Source: Mangrovibacterium diazotrophicum
GTDB taxonomy: Bacteria > Bacteroidota > Bacteroidia > Bacteroidales > Prolixibacteraceae
Direction of reading: 5' to 3'
Assembly: GCF_003610535.1 (NCBI RefSeq)
Contig: NZ_RAPN01000001.1
Location: forward strand, 2,591,320 to 2,655,319
Length of the DNA stretch: 64,000 nt
In this document: positions 17,101 through 25,742 of the stretch, piece after piece
Layout: every line of letters starts with the position of its first letter
How positions within the stretch are numbered: the first letter of the stretch is position 1
Position numbers and translations under genes: made by a program
The notes under the pieces: generated by a model
Told to the model about the DNA's origin: nothing
What the model saw: the letters and a program-made list of their open reading frames with translations, nothing else
The model's database searches: none

Positions 17101-18393
17101 TTATACTTTTTTGATCTCGACAAACAGCGAATAATAAAACGGATCAGCATGGGTAAGCGCCTCCACCCTGAAACCAGTTTTGTTCAATAACTGCAAAAAT
17201 TCATCCCAAATTTCAGCTTGCACAAAAGCATCCGATGCTTCATTCCAAAGCGAGTTCGCATAAAGAATTTTGTCGCCGTAAAACGCAGCCACCCGCTTCG
17301 CCAATCCGGCATCACCTTGGTGCTGTTTCAGCTGATCTTTCAAATCTTCGATTCCGGCATAATATTGGCAAATCAGGATCGAGCCGGTATCACTCAACAC
17401 CTCGTGCAGCTTGGTAAAAAGCCGCTCCTTCTGCTCATTGCTGAAATAGAAAAGCACGTAATTCATCAGTACCAGGTCGACCGGCTTGCCAGGCTTCACA
17501 TCAAAAACATTGCTGTTTAGAACAGATACCCGGTCATTGCCTGCAAATCGCTCTTCTGTTTCACGATAGACTTTCTCCTGCAACTCAACGCCGCAAATCT
17601 GCACTTCAGGCAAATGCCGGCTCAGTGCGTCCATATAATTACCATAGCCACAACCAATATCCAGCACTTCACGAATCGGGTTTCTCGAATCGATATGATC
17701 GACACAAGTCAGGAAACGGTTTTTGGTGAAATTCCTGAATGCATTACGACCGGACTCGGTATAATAGCTATCGTCTAAAGCGGAATGAATCTTTTTCGGG
17801 AGTTCCAATTGCCACAAATGCTTCAGGGTCTCTGCCAGGCGAATCTCGTAATCCAGCTGCTGTCCGGCAATCAGGCTTCGCCAATGTTTCTCCGACGGAA
17901 TCCCGACAACCTGATGCTCTGGATTCCGGTATAACAGAATCAGCTTGTTTACGATTCGATAGTTATTCAGTTTTTGTAGAAGAAATTCAGGTAACTCTGA
18001 ATTGGATTTTTGAGGTTGATCAACGCTCTCCACAATTTGCTGAAAATCATTTTCTGCTAGCGAAGAATATGGATTTTGAAACACATAAGACTCTTCTCTT
18101 AGTTCAATCAAACCGTAAGCTTCCAGCATCGACAAAAATAAACGGGTAATCCGTTCTTCCTGCTTTCGGGGCATCCCGTCTTTTAGCGATTGAACCAATC
18201 CATTCTTTTCAATCAACCCCAATGATAGGATATCCAGGAAATCGAGAAAAGCTTGAAAATATCTAATCTTAAATCGCTGATTGCATAACGGAATAGCTTT
18301 TACGAATGCAACTAAGGCTCTTTCAGTCAGCCCCAACTGCCGACACGCAACAGTCTGCTCAGTACCCACATTCAAATCTTCAAATCGAACCAT
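17101..18393 (-). CDS. SAM-dependent methyltransferase with N-terminal helical domain
   Basis: A 430-residue protein in two parts. The N-terminal 200 residues are helical, with a winged-helix-like element near 80-105 (FLSMLEAYGLIELREESYVF) that resembles the dimerisation domain of O-methyltransferases. The C-terminal half holds SAM motif I VLDIGCGYGNYMDAL near residues 245-259, VELQEKV near 268-274, and VDLVLMNYVLFYF near 304-316. The start is placed at the ATG at 18393; an in-frame TTG at 18420 is less likely. Substrate is unknown; the arrangement recalls polyketide or small-molecule O-methyltransferases. No biosynthetic genes accompany it, and the 271 bases upstream contain no recognisable feature. 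Confidence 0.8.
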   Translation of the reverse strand: MVRFEDLNVGTEQTVACRQLGLTERALVAFVKAIPLCNQRFKIRYFQAFLDFLDILSLGLIEKNGLVQSLKDGMPRKQEERITRLFLSMLEAYGLIELREESYVFQNPYSSLAENDFQQIVESVDQPQKSNSELPEFLLQKLNNYRIVNKLILLYRNPEHQVVGIPSEKHWRSLIAGQQLDYEIRLAETLKHLWQLELPKKIHSALDDSYYTESGRNAFRNFTKNRFLTCVDHIDSRNPIREVLDIGCGYGNYMDALSRHLPEVQICGVELQEKVYRETEERFAGNDRVSVLNSNVFDVKPGKPVDLVLMNYVLFYFSNEQKERLFTKLHEVLSDTGSILICQYYAGIEDLKDQLKQHQGDAGLAKRVAAFYGDKILYANSLWNEASDAFVQAEIWDEFLQLLNKTGFRVEALTHADPFYYSLFVEIKKV

Positions 18394-18664
18394 TTCGGAA
18401 TTAATTAGTCGACTAGTCAAACAAACGGAACGCGAATTGTTTCATCGTCAAACAAAAAATCTATCCATTTTCTCATCTGGATGATCTAGTTAACCCCTAA
18501 AACCGTCCCCCTGTTCCGGCGAAATCCCATCAATCATAAACTTTATTCAGCTTAAGGCGTTAAGAAACAAGCAAGCAACAACGCACAAACCGTCTCGCAG
18601 TCACGAGGCGCTTTGCTTCAAGTCTGATTCAGACAACCAAAACTCAATTTTTAAACCTTGTCCA

Positions 18665-19720
18665 ATGAATGTTAGCTCGTGGATTTTTCTGCTGTTTTCG
18701 CTGATACTCGTCATCGGAACCTATCTGCCATTCACCCCGAAGTCACACTGGTTTTTCCGGATCTTCGATTTCCTTCGACTACAATTACTCGCCATAAAAG
18801 TATTGCTGCTGGCAATTGGCCTTGTTTTCATTCATAATCCGGAAGTCACAATCATCTTGTGTTATGCTGCTATCGCTGTTGCTATCGTCGCTGAGCTCAT
18901 TATTATTGCTCCGTACCTTCCCTACAAAGCTAAAGCAACCGGAGCCGGGCAGGTGAAACTGATCAGTGTCAATGTTCTTCAGTCGAATGACCAATACCAA
19001 AAGCTGATCGCTTTGGTTGAACAGCAGCAACCCGATATTTTACTGACGGTTGAAACGAACAAGGATTGGGAAAAGGCGATGGAAAAGTTTGAAAAAGACT
19101 ATCCTTTCAGTCGGAAAATTGCACGAGAGAATACCTATGGAATGCACTTTTACACCAAGCTAAAAGTGATCGATTGCCAGGTTTTCTTTTTCCTGACCGA
19201 AGAACGGCCGGCTATAAAAGTCGAAATGGAAACCGAGGATCACAATCGATTTATATTTTGGGGGCTGCATCCGCCGCCACCAAGCCCGTCGGAAGAGACA
19301 ACAGCCAAGAAAAAAGACGGAGAGCTGATGGTGGCCGCCAAACTGATTCACGACTGCAGGCAACCATCTATCGTGGCAGGAGATTTTAACAATGTGTGCT
19401 GGTCGGGTATTGCGCGCCTTTTTGCGAAAGTGTCAGGTCTCACCGACGCCCGGATTGGACGGGGACTTTATTCAACTTTCCCTGTAAAACCGGCAATTAT
19501 GCGTTATCCGATCGACCTGTTGTATCACTCCGCGGAAGTTACCATCAATCAAATGGGAACCCTCGATTCCATTGAATCCGATCATCTCCCGTTTTACGCT
19601 CATTTTTCGGTTAACTCGTCGGTGACAGAACCGCCAAATGAAATGGACGAAGCGCTGGAAGAGGAAGCCAACGAAATCATCCAAAGTGGCATAAGGGAAC
19701 AACGCGAGGAAGACCGATAA
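18665..19720 (+). CDS. membrane-anchored endonuclease/exonuclease/phosphatase-family protein
   Basis: A 351-residue protein. Three hydrophobic segments occupy about residues 4-22, 41-60 and 63-85, followed by a catalytic EEP domain: LISVNVLQSND near 99-109, PDILLTVETN near 121-130 (metal-binding Glu), WGLHPPPPSP near 199-208, IVAGDFNNV near 237-245, and SDHLPFYAHF near 304-313. An acidic tail closes the protein. Many Bacteroidota encode such membrane-anchored relatives of YafD. Substrate (nucleic acid, phospholipid or inositide) is not decided by the sequence. The active domain would lie on one face of the inner membrane. Confidence 0.86.
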   Translation: MNVSSWIFLLFSLILVIGTYLPFTPKSHWFFRIFDFLRLQLLAIKVLLLAIGLVFIHNPEVTIILCYAAIAVAIVAELIIIAPYLPYKAKATGAGQVKLISVNVLQSNDQYQKLIALVEQQQPDILLTVETNKDWEKAMEKFEKDYPFSRKIARENTYGMHFYTKLKVIDCQVFFFLTEERPAIKVEMETEDHNRFIFWGLHPPPPSPSEETTAKKKDGELMVAAKLIHDCRQPSIVAGDFNNVCWSGIARLFAKVSGLTDARIGRGLYSTFPVKPAIMRYPIDLLYHSAEVTINQMGTLDSIESDHLPFYAHFSVNSSVTEPPNEMDEALEEEANEIIQSGIREQREEDR

Positions 19721-19731
19721 CGATCGTCCTC

Positions 19732-20202
19732 TTACCGGTTGGTAATTGTTTCCGGGTTCAGGTCGTGATTCTGCATGCGATACCAGGCCAGTTCTTCAAA
19801 CTTGGTTCCGGCTTTTCCGTAGTTCGAATACGGATCGATACTGATCCCGCCACGAGGTAAAAATTTGCCCCAAACCTCGATGTACTTCGGATCCATCAAC
19901 TTGATCAAATCTTTCATGATGATGTTGATGCAATCCTCATGAAAATCACCGTGATTGCGGAAGCTGAACAAATACAACTTCAGCGATTTGCTTTCCACCA
20001 TCTTTTCACCCGGAATGTAGCTGATGTAGATGGTCGCAAAATCAGGCTGACCGGTAATTGGGCAAAGGCTGGTAAATTCCGGCGCATTAAATTTCACCCA
20101 ATAATCGTTTTGCGGGTGTTTGTTATCGAAAGTTTCCAAAACCGCCGGACTATAGTTAAATCCGTAGTTCGTATCGTTTCCTAAATGTGTTAAGTTTTCC
20201 AT
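19732..20202 (-). CDS. queF: NADPH-dependent 7-cyano-7-deazaguanine reductase (preQ0 reductase)
   Basis: Reduces the nitrile of preQ0 to the amine of preQ1. The 156-residue unimodular protein has the catalytic Cys47 in [10 protein letters not shown], the Asp54 proton donor, the QueF motif ESKSLKLYL at 70-78 and HED at 88-90. The start at 20202 gives MENLTHLG; the longer frame would read into the tandem-repeat array and is rejected. It is the last gene of yhhQ-queC-queF, separated from queC by 158 bases of repeat. Confidence 0.95.
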   Translation of the reverse strand: MENLTHLGNDTNYGFNYSPAVLETFDNKHPQNDYWVKFNAPEFTSLCPITGQPDFATIYISYIPGEKMVESKSLKLYLFSFRNHGDFHEDCINIIMKDLIKLMDPKYIEVWGKFLPRGGISIDPYSNYGKAGTKFEELAWYRMQNHDLNPETITNR

Positions 20203-20217
20203 AGCGAGTAAAAATTT

Positions 20218-20315
20218 CAAATTCCAAAGTTCAAATTCCAAAGTTCAAATTCCAAAGTTCAAATCCCAAAGTTCAAATCCCAAAGTTCAAATCCCAAAGT
20301 TCAAATCCCAAAAAT
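20218..20315. repeat. 7 x 14-bp tandem repeat between queC and queF
   Basis: Seven directly adjacent 14-base units start at 20218, 20232, 20246, 20260, 20274, 20288 and 20302. The first three read CAAATTCCAAAGTT, the next three CAAATCCCAAAGTT, and the last is CAAATCCCAAAAAT. Each 14-mer is itself two related heptads. The block structure (TTCC units, then TCCC units) points to growth by unit duplication. There are no spacers, so it is not a CRISPR array. The flanks to 20211 and 20360 continue as degenerate heptads. Confidence 0.95.
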
Positions 20316-20360
20316 CAAAAGTTGCAAGTAACGTCGTTCAGTAGTTATCTCAAGCACTGA

Positions 20361-21041
20361 TTACTGCGACTGATCACTTTTGTGGTTCTTTTTCAAGAGG
20401 TAGCTGTCCAAACCGTTTTTCCGCAGTTTACATGCCGGGCAATGTCCACAACCTTCGCCAACGATTCCGTTATAGCAGGTCAATGTTTGTGTCCGAACAA
20501 GGTCGAAAACACCCAGCTCGTCCGACAATTGCCAAACAGCTTCTTTATCGCGCCACATCAGCGGAGTGTGAATTTCGTATTCGTAATCCATCGACAGGTT
20601 CAATGTTTGATTCAGCGAACGGATAAACTCATCGCGACAATCGGGATAGCCACTGTAATCAGCTTGTCCCACGCCGGTTACCAAATGATGAATATCTTTC
20701 GATTTGGCATAAATAGCCGCATAAGTCAGAAACAACATGTTCCGTCCTTCAACCAAGGTATTTGGTGGACGGTTGTCCGGCTTATCGGTTTCAACCTCCA
20801 TATCGGGGTTCGTCAGTGCATTGTTGGTAATCTTTCCGAGCATCTCCAACTGCATCACTTGAAATGGCACACCAGCTTCGCGGGCAATTTTGGCGGCCAG
20901 CTCCAACTCGAGCCGATGCTTTTGGCCATAGTCAAATGAAATGGCCTCAACTTCACCAAACTCCTTTTTGGCCCAGAACAAACAGGTTGTTGAGTCCTGC
21001 CCTCCAGAGAAGACCACTAGTGCTTTGCTTTTATTATTCAT
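20361..21041 (-). CDS. queC: 7-cyano-7-deazaguanine synthase
   Basis: ATP-dependent conversion of 7-carboxy-7-deazaguanine to preQ0. The 226-residue protein has the PP-loop SGGQDS at 12-17 and the zinc site with Cys189, Cys198, Cys201 and Cys204 in CYNG...GCGHCPAC. The last codons (SDQSQ) coincide with a repeat sequence also found after lipA, so the extreme C-terminus may be an acquired tail. It lies between yhhQ, 33 bases upstream, and queF. Confidence 0.96.
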   Translation of the reverse strand: MNNKSKALVVFSGGQDSTTCLFWAKKEFGEVEAISFDYGQKHRLELELAAKIAREAGVPFQVMQLEMLGKITNNALTNPDMEVETDKPDNRPPNTLVEGRNMLFLTYAAIYAKSKDIHHLVTGVGQADYSGYPDCRDEFIRSLNQTLNLSMDYEYEIHTPLMWRDKEAVWQLSDELGVFDLVRTQTLTCYNGIVGEGCGHCPACKLRKNGLDSYLLKKNHKSDQSQ

Positions 21042-21074
21042 TGTTTATCGATTTCCGAATGAAAAATACTTGTC

Positions 21075-21755
21075 TCAAATTTGTTTCAGGCGAAACGGAT
21101 TGTACGAGATTTCCTCGTCAAAGGTATCCACGCCTTCAATTTCCTTCACCTTGGTCACAACCAGTATCGTGAATGGCAGGATAATGATCTCGTAGGCTGT
21201 TTTCAGCAGCGCCTGCGTCACAATCATGGTTAGAATAACCGAAGTCGGGAATATTCCTACAAACGCAATCGTTATGAAAATCAACGAATCTGCGCCTTCA
21301 CCGGCCAAAGTAGAAACGATTGCCCGCAACGAGAAACCTTTCCCCTTGGTCATCAATTTAAACTTGCTCATGACGTAGGCATTCAGGAACGAACCGGCCA
21401 TGTAGGCCATCAGGCTAGCAAATACCAAACGAATAGAGCTTCCCAAAATCGACTGGAAAGCGTCCTGATGTTCGTAAAACGGTGCGGCGGGCACCGTAAT
21501 CGCCAGCGCAAAAAATACAGCGGCCAATAAATTAACACCGAAACCGGCCCAAATAATCAGTCGCGCTTTGGCATAACCCCAAACCTCGGCAATCACATCA
21601 TTAATGATGTAGGCAACCGGAAAGATGAGCACACCTGCCGGAGCCGACCACGGCCCGATCATGATGATCTTGGAAGCTAAAATATTGGCGATTAAAAGAC
21701 TGGCTGCAAACAGCACGCCTGTCAACAGGAATAAAACGGATACTTTATTTCGCAT
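21075..21755 (-). CDS. yhhQ: queuosine precursor transporter (VUT/YhhQ family)
   Basis: A 226-residue inner-membrane protein with about six hydrophobic helices and the family signature SAPAGVLIFPVAYIINDVIAEVWGYAKA near residues 37-64, plus AGEGADSLIFITIAFVG near 151-167. E. coli YhhQ takes up preQ0/preQ1, and relatives salvage queuine. Here it is the first gene of an operon with queC and queF. Its ATG lies three bases after a class-I preQ1 aptamer, so its synthesis is likely shut down when preQ1 is plentiful. Confidence 0.93.
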   Translation of the reverse strand: MRNKVSVLFLLTGVLFAASLLIANILASKIIMIGPWSAPAGVLIFPVAYIINDVIAEVWGYAKARLIIWAGFGVNLLAAVFFALAITVPAAPFYEHQDAFQSILGSSIRLVFASLMAYMAGSFLNAYVMSKFKLMTKGKGFSLRAIVSTLAGEGADSLIFITIAFVGIFPTSVILTMIVTQALLKTAYEIIILPFTILVVTKVKEIEGVDTFDEEISYNPFRLKQI

Positions 21756-21758
21756 AAA

Positions 21759-21790
21759 TCTTGTTTTTTACGTGGTTATCAAGAACACGT
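21759..21790 (-). ncRNA. class I preQ1 riboswitch aptamer in the yhhQ-queC-queF leader
   Basis: On the minus strand the leader forms an H-type pseudoknot with the parts of a type-I preQ1 aptamer. P1 is ACGUG (21790-21786) paired with CACGU (21774-21770). The loop (21785-21775) starts UUC and ends UAAC, the final C being the expected ligand-binding base. An A6 tract (21769-21764) follows, then CAAGA (21763-21759), which pairs with UCUUG (21784-21780) in the loop. The yhhQ start codon is three bases further on, suggesting translational control. A promoter 15 bases upstream means that the aptamer makes up nearly the whole 5' UTR. Not tested by covariance search. Confidence 0.85.
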
Positions 21791-21804
21791 GATCAATAAT
21801 GGCG

Positions 21805-21834
21805 CAAAGATAGATTAATTTCAGAAAACCCAAA
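21805..21834 (-). promoter_or_regulatory. promoter of the queuosine operon
   Basis: Minus-strand TTTG (21834-21831), 18-base spacer and TATCTTTG (21812-21805) match the Bacteroidota consensus. Predicted initiation falls about seven bases before the preQ1 aptamer. Confidence 0.7.
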
Positions 21835-21912
21835 TGCTTCGTGTTCACATTCAAAACATTCGCTTCATTGATTGAGCTTCAGACACCAGCTCAGATATCT
21901 AACAAAAAATGC

Positions 21913-21920
21913 TATTTTTG
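21913..21920 (+). promoter_or_regulatory. -7 promoter element of the DEAD-box helicase gene
   Basis: TATTTTTG matches TAnnTTTG exactly. It implies a 5' leader of about 70 bases before the ATG at 21997; no recognised RNA motif was found in that leader. Confidence 0.5.
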
Positions 21921-21996
21921 CAGTTAGAACAGAAAGAGCGACTTTCCCACCGGTAGGCTATTTTTTGTGCAATAAGAATTAATTGCCGCATTATTT

Positions 21997-23256
21997 ATGA
22001 AGTTTCACGATTTTGATTTACACGACGATATTTTGGATGCCTTGTATGACATGGGTTTTGACGAGCCCACGGAAGTACAAAAGAACACAATTCCAATTAT
22101 CCTTGAAGGCCACGACCTGATTGGATGTGCCCAAACAGGTACCGGAAAAACCGCTGCGTTCATGCTCCCGATCATTGAGAAAGTTTCGCAACTGGAAGCC
22201 GGAAAGACCCGGGCACTGATTGTTGTGCCTACGCGCGAGCTGGCCATCCAGATCGAACAACAAGTACAAGGCTTCTCCTACTACGCGGGAACAACTTCGT
22301 GCGCCATTTACGGTGGCGGCGACGGTAAAGAATGGGAAGAACAACGCGCCGCGCTGGAAAAAGGCGTCGACATTATTGTTGCTACACCCGGGAAATTAAT
22401 CTCATTTATCGATAACGAGATTGCCAACCTGAAGCAAGTGGAGTACGTGGTACTGGACGAAGCCGACCGCATGCTCGACATTGGCTTCCACGATGATATT
22501 ATCCGCATTTTCAGCCACCTGCCTCAACAACGTCAAACGTTGATGTTCAGCGCGACGATGCCTCCAAAAATCCGCCAATTGGCAGCCAAAGTACTGACCA
22601 ATCCGAAGGAATTTGCGACGGCAATCAGCAAACCCGCCGAAGGTGTATTGCAGGCTGCCTACGTTTGCCACGAAGAGCAAAAAGTGCCCTTGCTGACCCA
22701 GTTGATCACCGGCAAAGACGATTGCCAAAGTATCATTGTTTTCAGTTCGACCAAGCGAAAAGTGAATACAATTGTGCGGGCATTGCAAAAGAAAAAGCTG
22801 GATGCCCAAGGCATTTCATCCGACCTGGAGCAAAAAGAACGCGAAGAAGTGTTGATGAAATTCCGTGCACGACAAACACGTATTTTGGTAGCCACCGACG
22901 TTTTGAGCCGCGGGATCGACATTAAAGATATTAACCTGGTTGTGAATTTTGATGTGCCGGGTGATGCTGAAGACTACGTGCACCGTATCGGGCGGACAGC
23001 CCGTGCCAATACAACCGGTATTGCGTTGACGTTCGTGAACCAGGAAGACATGTTCAAATTTCAGCAAATTGAATCACTGATTGAGAGCGAAGTATTTAAA
23101 GCACCGCTACCTCCCGAATTGGGTGAAGGTCCTGAATGGAAAGTGATTGAAAAGCGGAAAGGTAAAAAGAAACGCAACTTCAAGCGCAACAACAACCAGA
23201 ACAATAACAACAAGCAGGGTGGCAAACCCAGGTTTCAACCTAAGAAACAAAACTAA
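21997..23256 (+). CDS. DEAD-box ATP-dependent RNA helicase
   Basis: A 419-residue helicase. The Q-motif region FDEPTEVQ is near 21-28, Walker A AQTGTGKT at 45-52, motif II DEAD at 154-157, motif III SAT at 185-187, and motif VI HRIGRTAR near 328-335. The last 40 residues form a Lys/Arg/Asn-rich tail (KGKKKRNFKRNNNQNNNN) that probably binds RNA. Such RhlE-like enzymes act in ribosome assembly and RNA turnover, often in the cold. Bacteroidota carry several paralogues, so no specific name is given. The gene stands alone and is divergent from the queuosine operon. Confidence 0.95.
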   Translation: MKFHDFDLHDDILDALYDMGFDEPTEVQKNTIPIILEGHDLIGCAQTGTGKTAAFMLPIIEKVSQLEAGKTRALIVVPTRELAIQIEQQVQGFSYYAGTTSCAIYGGGDGKEWEEQRAALEKGVDIIVATPGKLISFIDNEIANLKQVEYVVLDEADRMLDIGFHDDIIRIFSHLPQQRQTLMFSATMPPKIRQLAAKVLTNPKEFATAISKPAEGVLQAAYVCHEEQKVPLLTQLITGKDDCQSIIVFSSTKRKVNTIVRALQKKKLDAQGISSDLEQKEREEVLMKFRARQTRILVATDVLSRGIDIKDINLVVNFDVPGDAEDYVHRIGRTARANTTGIALTFVNQEDMFKFQQIESLIESEVFKAPLPPELGEGPEWKVIEKRKGKKKRNFKRNNNQNNNNKQGGKPRFQPKKQN

Positions 23257-23267
23257 GAATGGAAGCT

Positions 23268-23292
23268 GCTCCGAAAATTAGAGATTCGGAGC
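23268..23292 (+). terminator. hairpin after the helicase gene, possible terminator
   Basis: An 8-bp perfect stem GCTCCGAA/TTCGGAGC encloses a nine-base loop 12 bases after the helicase stop codon. No U-tract follows on the plus strand, so it may be a transcript-end stabiliser rather than an intrinsic terminator. Confidence 0.35.
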
Positions 23293-23351
23293 ATTAAAAA
23301 AGTGAAGCGGCGACTGCTGTTTTAACTTAAGCAACCAGCCTCGCAAACTTC

Positions 23352-25004
23352 TTATATAACTTTGATTCCTTGATTCTGCAATAACTGCAGCCCAAGTTCC
23401 TTTAGTTTGTATTTTTGAATTTTACCGCTTGCTGTCATCGGATATTCGTCGACGAAGAAAACATACTTCGGCACTTTAAAGCGAGCAATCTGACCGCGAC
23501 AATACTCCTGCACTTCTTCTTCGGACAATGATTGTCCTTTCTTGATTTTGATGAACGCCCCAATTTGTTCTCCGTATTTCGGACTAGGAATACCGGCAAC
23601 CTCAACGGCTTCAATTTGTGGCATTTGAAACAGGTAATTCTCAATTTCGCGCGGGTAAACGTTCTCTCCGCCACGAATGATCATGTCCTTTATTCGTCCG
23701 GTAATCCGATAAAAACCGTCTTCCCCGCGAACGCCCAAATCCCCGGAATGCAGCCATCCTTCTTCATCAATGGCTTTGCGGGTTGCCTCTTCATTCTTGT
23801 AGTAGCCTTTCATGACGTTATAGCCACGGCAGCACATTTCTCCCTGCACATTGTCGGGGCACTCTTCACCTGTTTCAGGATCGAAAATCGCCACTTCAAC
23901 ATTGGGAAATTCGAAGCCCACAGTCGTCGCGCGTACTTCAGGCGAATTGTGCGTACGGGTAGCAGTCATTCCCGGAGAGGACTCAGTCAATCCGTAAACG
24001 CTGATAATATCTTTTAGGTACATCTTCTCCATCACCTGTTTCATGGTTTCGATCGGGCACAAGGCGCCGGCCATGATGCCGGTTCGCAAACTGCTCAAGT
24101 CGAACATGTCGAACATCGGGTGATTCAGCTCTGCAATGAACATCGTCGGAACACCATACAAAGCGGTACATTTTTCTTTTTCAACAGAAGCCAGCACCAT
24201 CAGCGGATCGAAATTCTCGACTACCACCATGGTTGCTCCATGCGTAACAACCGCACACAAAGCCAAAACACAACCAAAGCAATGGAAGAACGGCACGCAC
24301 ACCAACAAGCGATCGGCCGAGGTGTATCGCATACATTCGCCGGTAGCCTTTCCGTTATTCAATATATTGTGGTGCGACAACATCACGCCTTTCGGGAAAC
24401 CGGTAGTGCCCGATGTATATTGCATATTCACCACATCGTGGCAACCGACACTTTCTTTTACCTCTTCCAGCTCCAAGTCATCCAGGTGGCTTCCCATCAG
24501 AATCAGCTCCGAGGTATTGAACATGCCGCGATGCTTTTCTGGCCCGATAAAGACCACATTTTTCAGCTCCGGAAATTTCTCAGATCTCAACTCTCCACGA
24601 GGCTGTGTCTTTAACTCGGGCACCAAGTCGAACATCATATTCACATAGTCGCTGTCGCGGTAATTGCCAATCAGGCAAAGTGTATGGATGTCGGCATCTT
24701 TCAGCAAATACTCCAGCTCAGACAGTTTATAGTTGGTATTGATGGTGACGAGCACCGCTCCGATTTTAGCAGTAGCAAACATAAAAGTGAGCCAATCGGG
24801 CACATTGTTTGCCCATATTCCCACTTTATCGTCTTTCCCAATACCGATGTACATCAAGCCTTTTGCGAGTCGGTCGACACGCGTGTTGAACTCGCTGTAG
24901 GTAAAACGCAAATCCCGGTCGGGATAAACGATGAATTCTTTATCCGGGGTTTCAAATGCATACTTTTCAAGGATGCCTCCCAAGGTATAATCGACTAATT
25001 GCAT
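23352..25004 (-). CDS. AMP-binding acyl-CoA synthetase
   Basis: A 550-residue adenylate-forming enzyme that activates a carboxylic acid (probably medium- or long-chain fatty acid) to its CoA thioester. The P-loop motif [12 protein letters not shown] lies near residues 196-207, GLTESSPG near 339-346, the hinge [24 protein letters not shown] near 424-447, and the catalytic C-terminal Lys in [11 protein letters not shown] near 525-535. Length is typical. The gene follows the XRE/cupin regulator by 25 bases and shares its promoter. This pair is common in Bacteroidota, and the regulator probably controls the ligase. Confidence 0.93.
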   Translation of the reverse strand: MQLVDYTLGGILEKYAFETPDKEFIVYPDRDLRFTYSEFNTRVDRLAKGLMYIGIGKDDKVGIWANNVPDWLTFMFATAKIGAVLVTINTNYKLSELEYLLKDADIHTLCLIGNYRDSDYVNMMFDLVPELKTQPRGELRSEKFPELKNVVFIGPEKHRGMFNTSELILMGSHLDDLELEEVKESVGCHDVVNMQYTSGTTGFPKGVMLSHHNILNNGKATGECMRYTSADRLLVCVPFFHCFGCVLALCAVVTHGATMVVVENFDPLMVLASVEKEKCTALYGVPTMFIAELNHPMFDMFDLSSLRTGIMAGALCPIETMKQVMEKMYLKDIISVYGLTESSPGMTATRTHNSPEVRATTVGFEFPNVEVAIFDPETGEECPDNVQGEMCCRGYNVMKGYYKNEEATRKAIDEEGWLHSGDLGVRGEDGFYRITGRIKDMIIRGGENVYPREIENYLFQMPQIEAVEVAGIPSPKYGEQIGAFIKIKKGQSLSEEEVQEYCRGQIARFKVPKYVFFVDEYPMTASGKIQKYKLKELGLQLLQNQGIKVI

Positions 25005-25029
25005 GCTTTCAGCTTCAGTAAACGAAAAA

Positions 25030-25605
25030 TCAGAATGGGGTGTACAAAACCACTAATACACGGGCTTTTTGGTTATTCGCAGCGTGCACATTGTGCATTA
25101 CAAACGAATCGAGATAAATGCTATCCCCCGCTGCCAGTTGGTACAAATCTTTTCCGTAATTGATTTCAATCTGCCCTTCAATAACGTAGATAAACTCCTC
25201 TCCCTCGTGTGTTGAGAGTTTATAATCCGACTGTTCTGAGGGTTCAATTTCGACGATGAACGGCTCCATATTCCGTCCGGCTTTGTCGGCCGCCAACGAG
25301 AAGAAGTTCAAATGTTCTCTCGATCCATTCTCTTCAGAGGTAAACCGAACACCCGCATGATGCTCTCCTCCTCTTGCCACAACGGGACCAATATTATCGA
25401 CATCGTCGAGAAAAGTTCCCAGACGAACACCTAACGCACGTGCAATTTTAATCAATGGAGATAAAGAGGGAATGATGCCTTCTTTCTCAATTTTTTGGAT
25501 CTGACCAGCCTGCAAACCGCTTCGATCCGCTAACTCGTCGACGGTCAACTTCTGTATAGTCCGTATTTCCTGAACCTTGACTCCAAGGTTGTTTTTTCCA
25601 GCCAT
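25030..25605 (-). CDS. XRE-family transcriptional regulator with cupin sensor domain
   Basis: A 191-residue protein in two domains. The N-terminal Cro/C1 helix-turn-helix (about 8-62, core [23 protein letters not shown]) binds DNA. The C-terminal cupin_2 barrel (about 110-190, with [18 protein letters not shown] and [15 protein letters not shown]) likely binds a small ligand. Upstream of and co-transcribed with an acyl-CoA synthetase, it probably senses a fatty acid or acyl-CoA and may also control itself. The promoter at 25631-25661 is a full match to consensus. Confidence 0.93.
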   Translation of the reverse strand: MAGKNNLGVKVQEIRTIQKLTVDELADRSGLQAGQIQKIEKEGIIPSLSPLIKIARALGVRLGTFLDDVDNIGPVVARGGEHHAGVRFTSEENGSREHLNFFSLAADKAGRNMEPFIVEIEPSEQSDYKLSTHEGEEFIYVIEGQIEINYGKDLYQLAAGDSIYLDSFVMHNVHAANNQKARVLVVLYTPF

Positions 25606-25630
25606 ATCTCGGTTTTCTTAAGGTGACCAG

Positions 25631-25661
25631 CAAAATTAATTTTATTTTGAAAGACCTCAAA
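25631..25661 (-). promoter_or_regulatory. promoter of the XRE/acyl-CoA synthetase operon
   Basis: Minus-strand TTTG (25661-25658), 19-base spacer, TAATTTTG (25638-25631): an exact match to the Bacteroidota consensus in both boxes. Confidence 0.75.
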
Positions 25662-25683
25662 TCGCCGGGACTGCCGTTTAACA

Positions 25684-25720
25684 TCAAAAAAAGAGAGGTC
25701 TACTGTTCAGTAGCCTCTCT
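25684..25720 (-). terminator. intrinsic terminator of glgP
   Basis: A GAGAGG-CTACTG / CAGTAG-CCTCTC stem with one bulged base and a two-base loop is followed on the minus strand by a run of eight T. It begins about 20 bases after the glgP stop codon. Confidence 0.85.
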
Positions 25721-25742
25721 CCCAATTATTTTGATTTCCTAT

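Noticed and set aside
20218-20315. Possible CRISPR array
   Set aside because: Units are directly adjacent without spacers and no cas genes are present; it is a simple tandem repeat.
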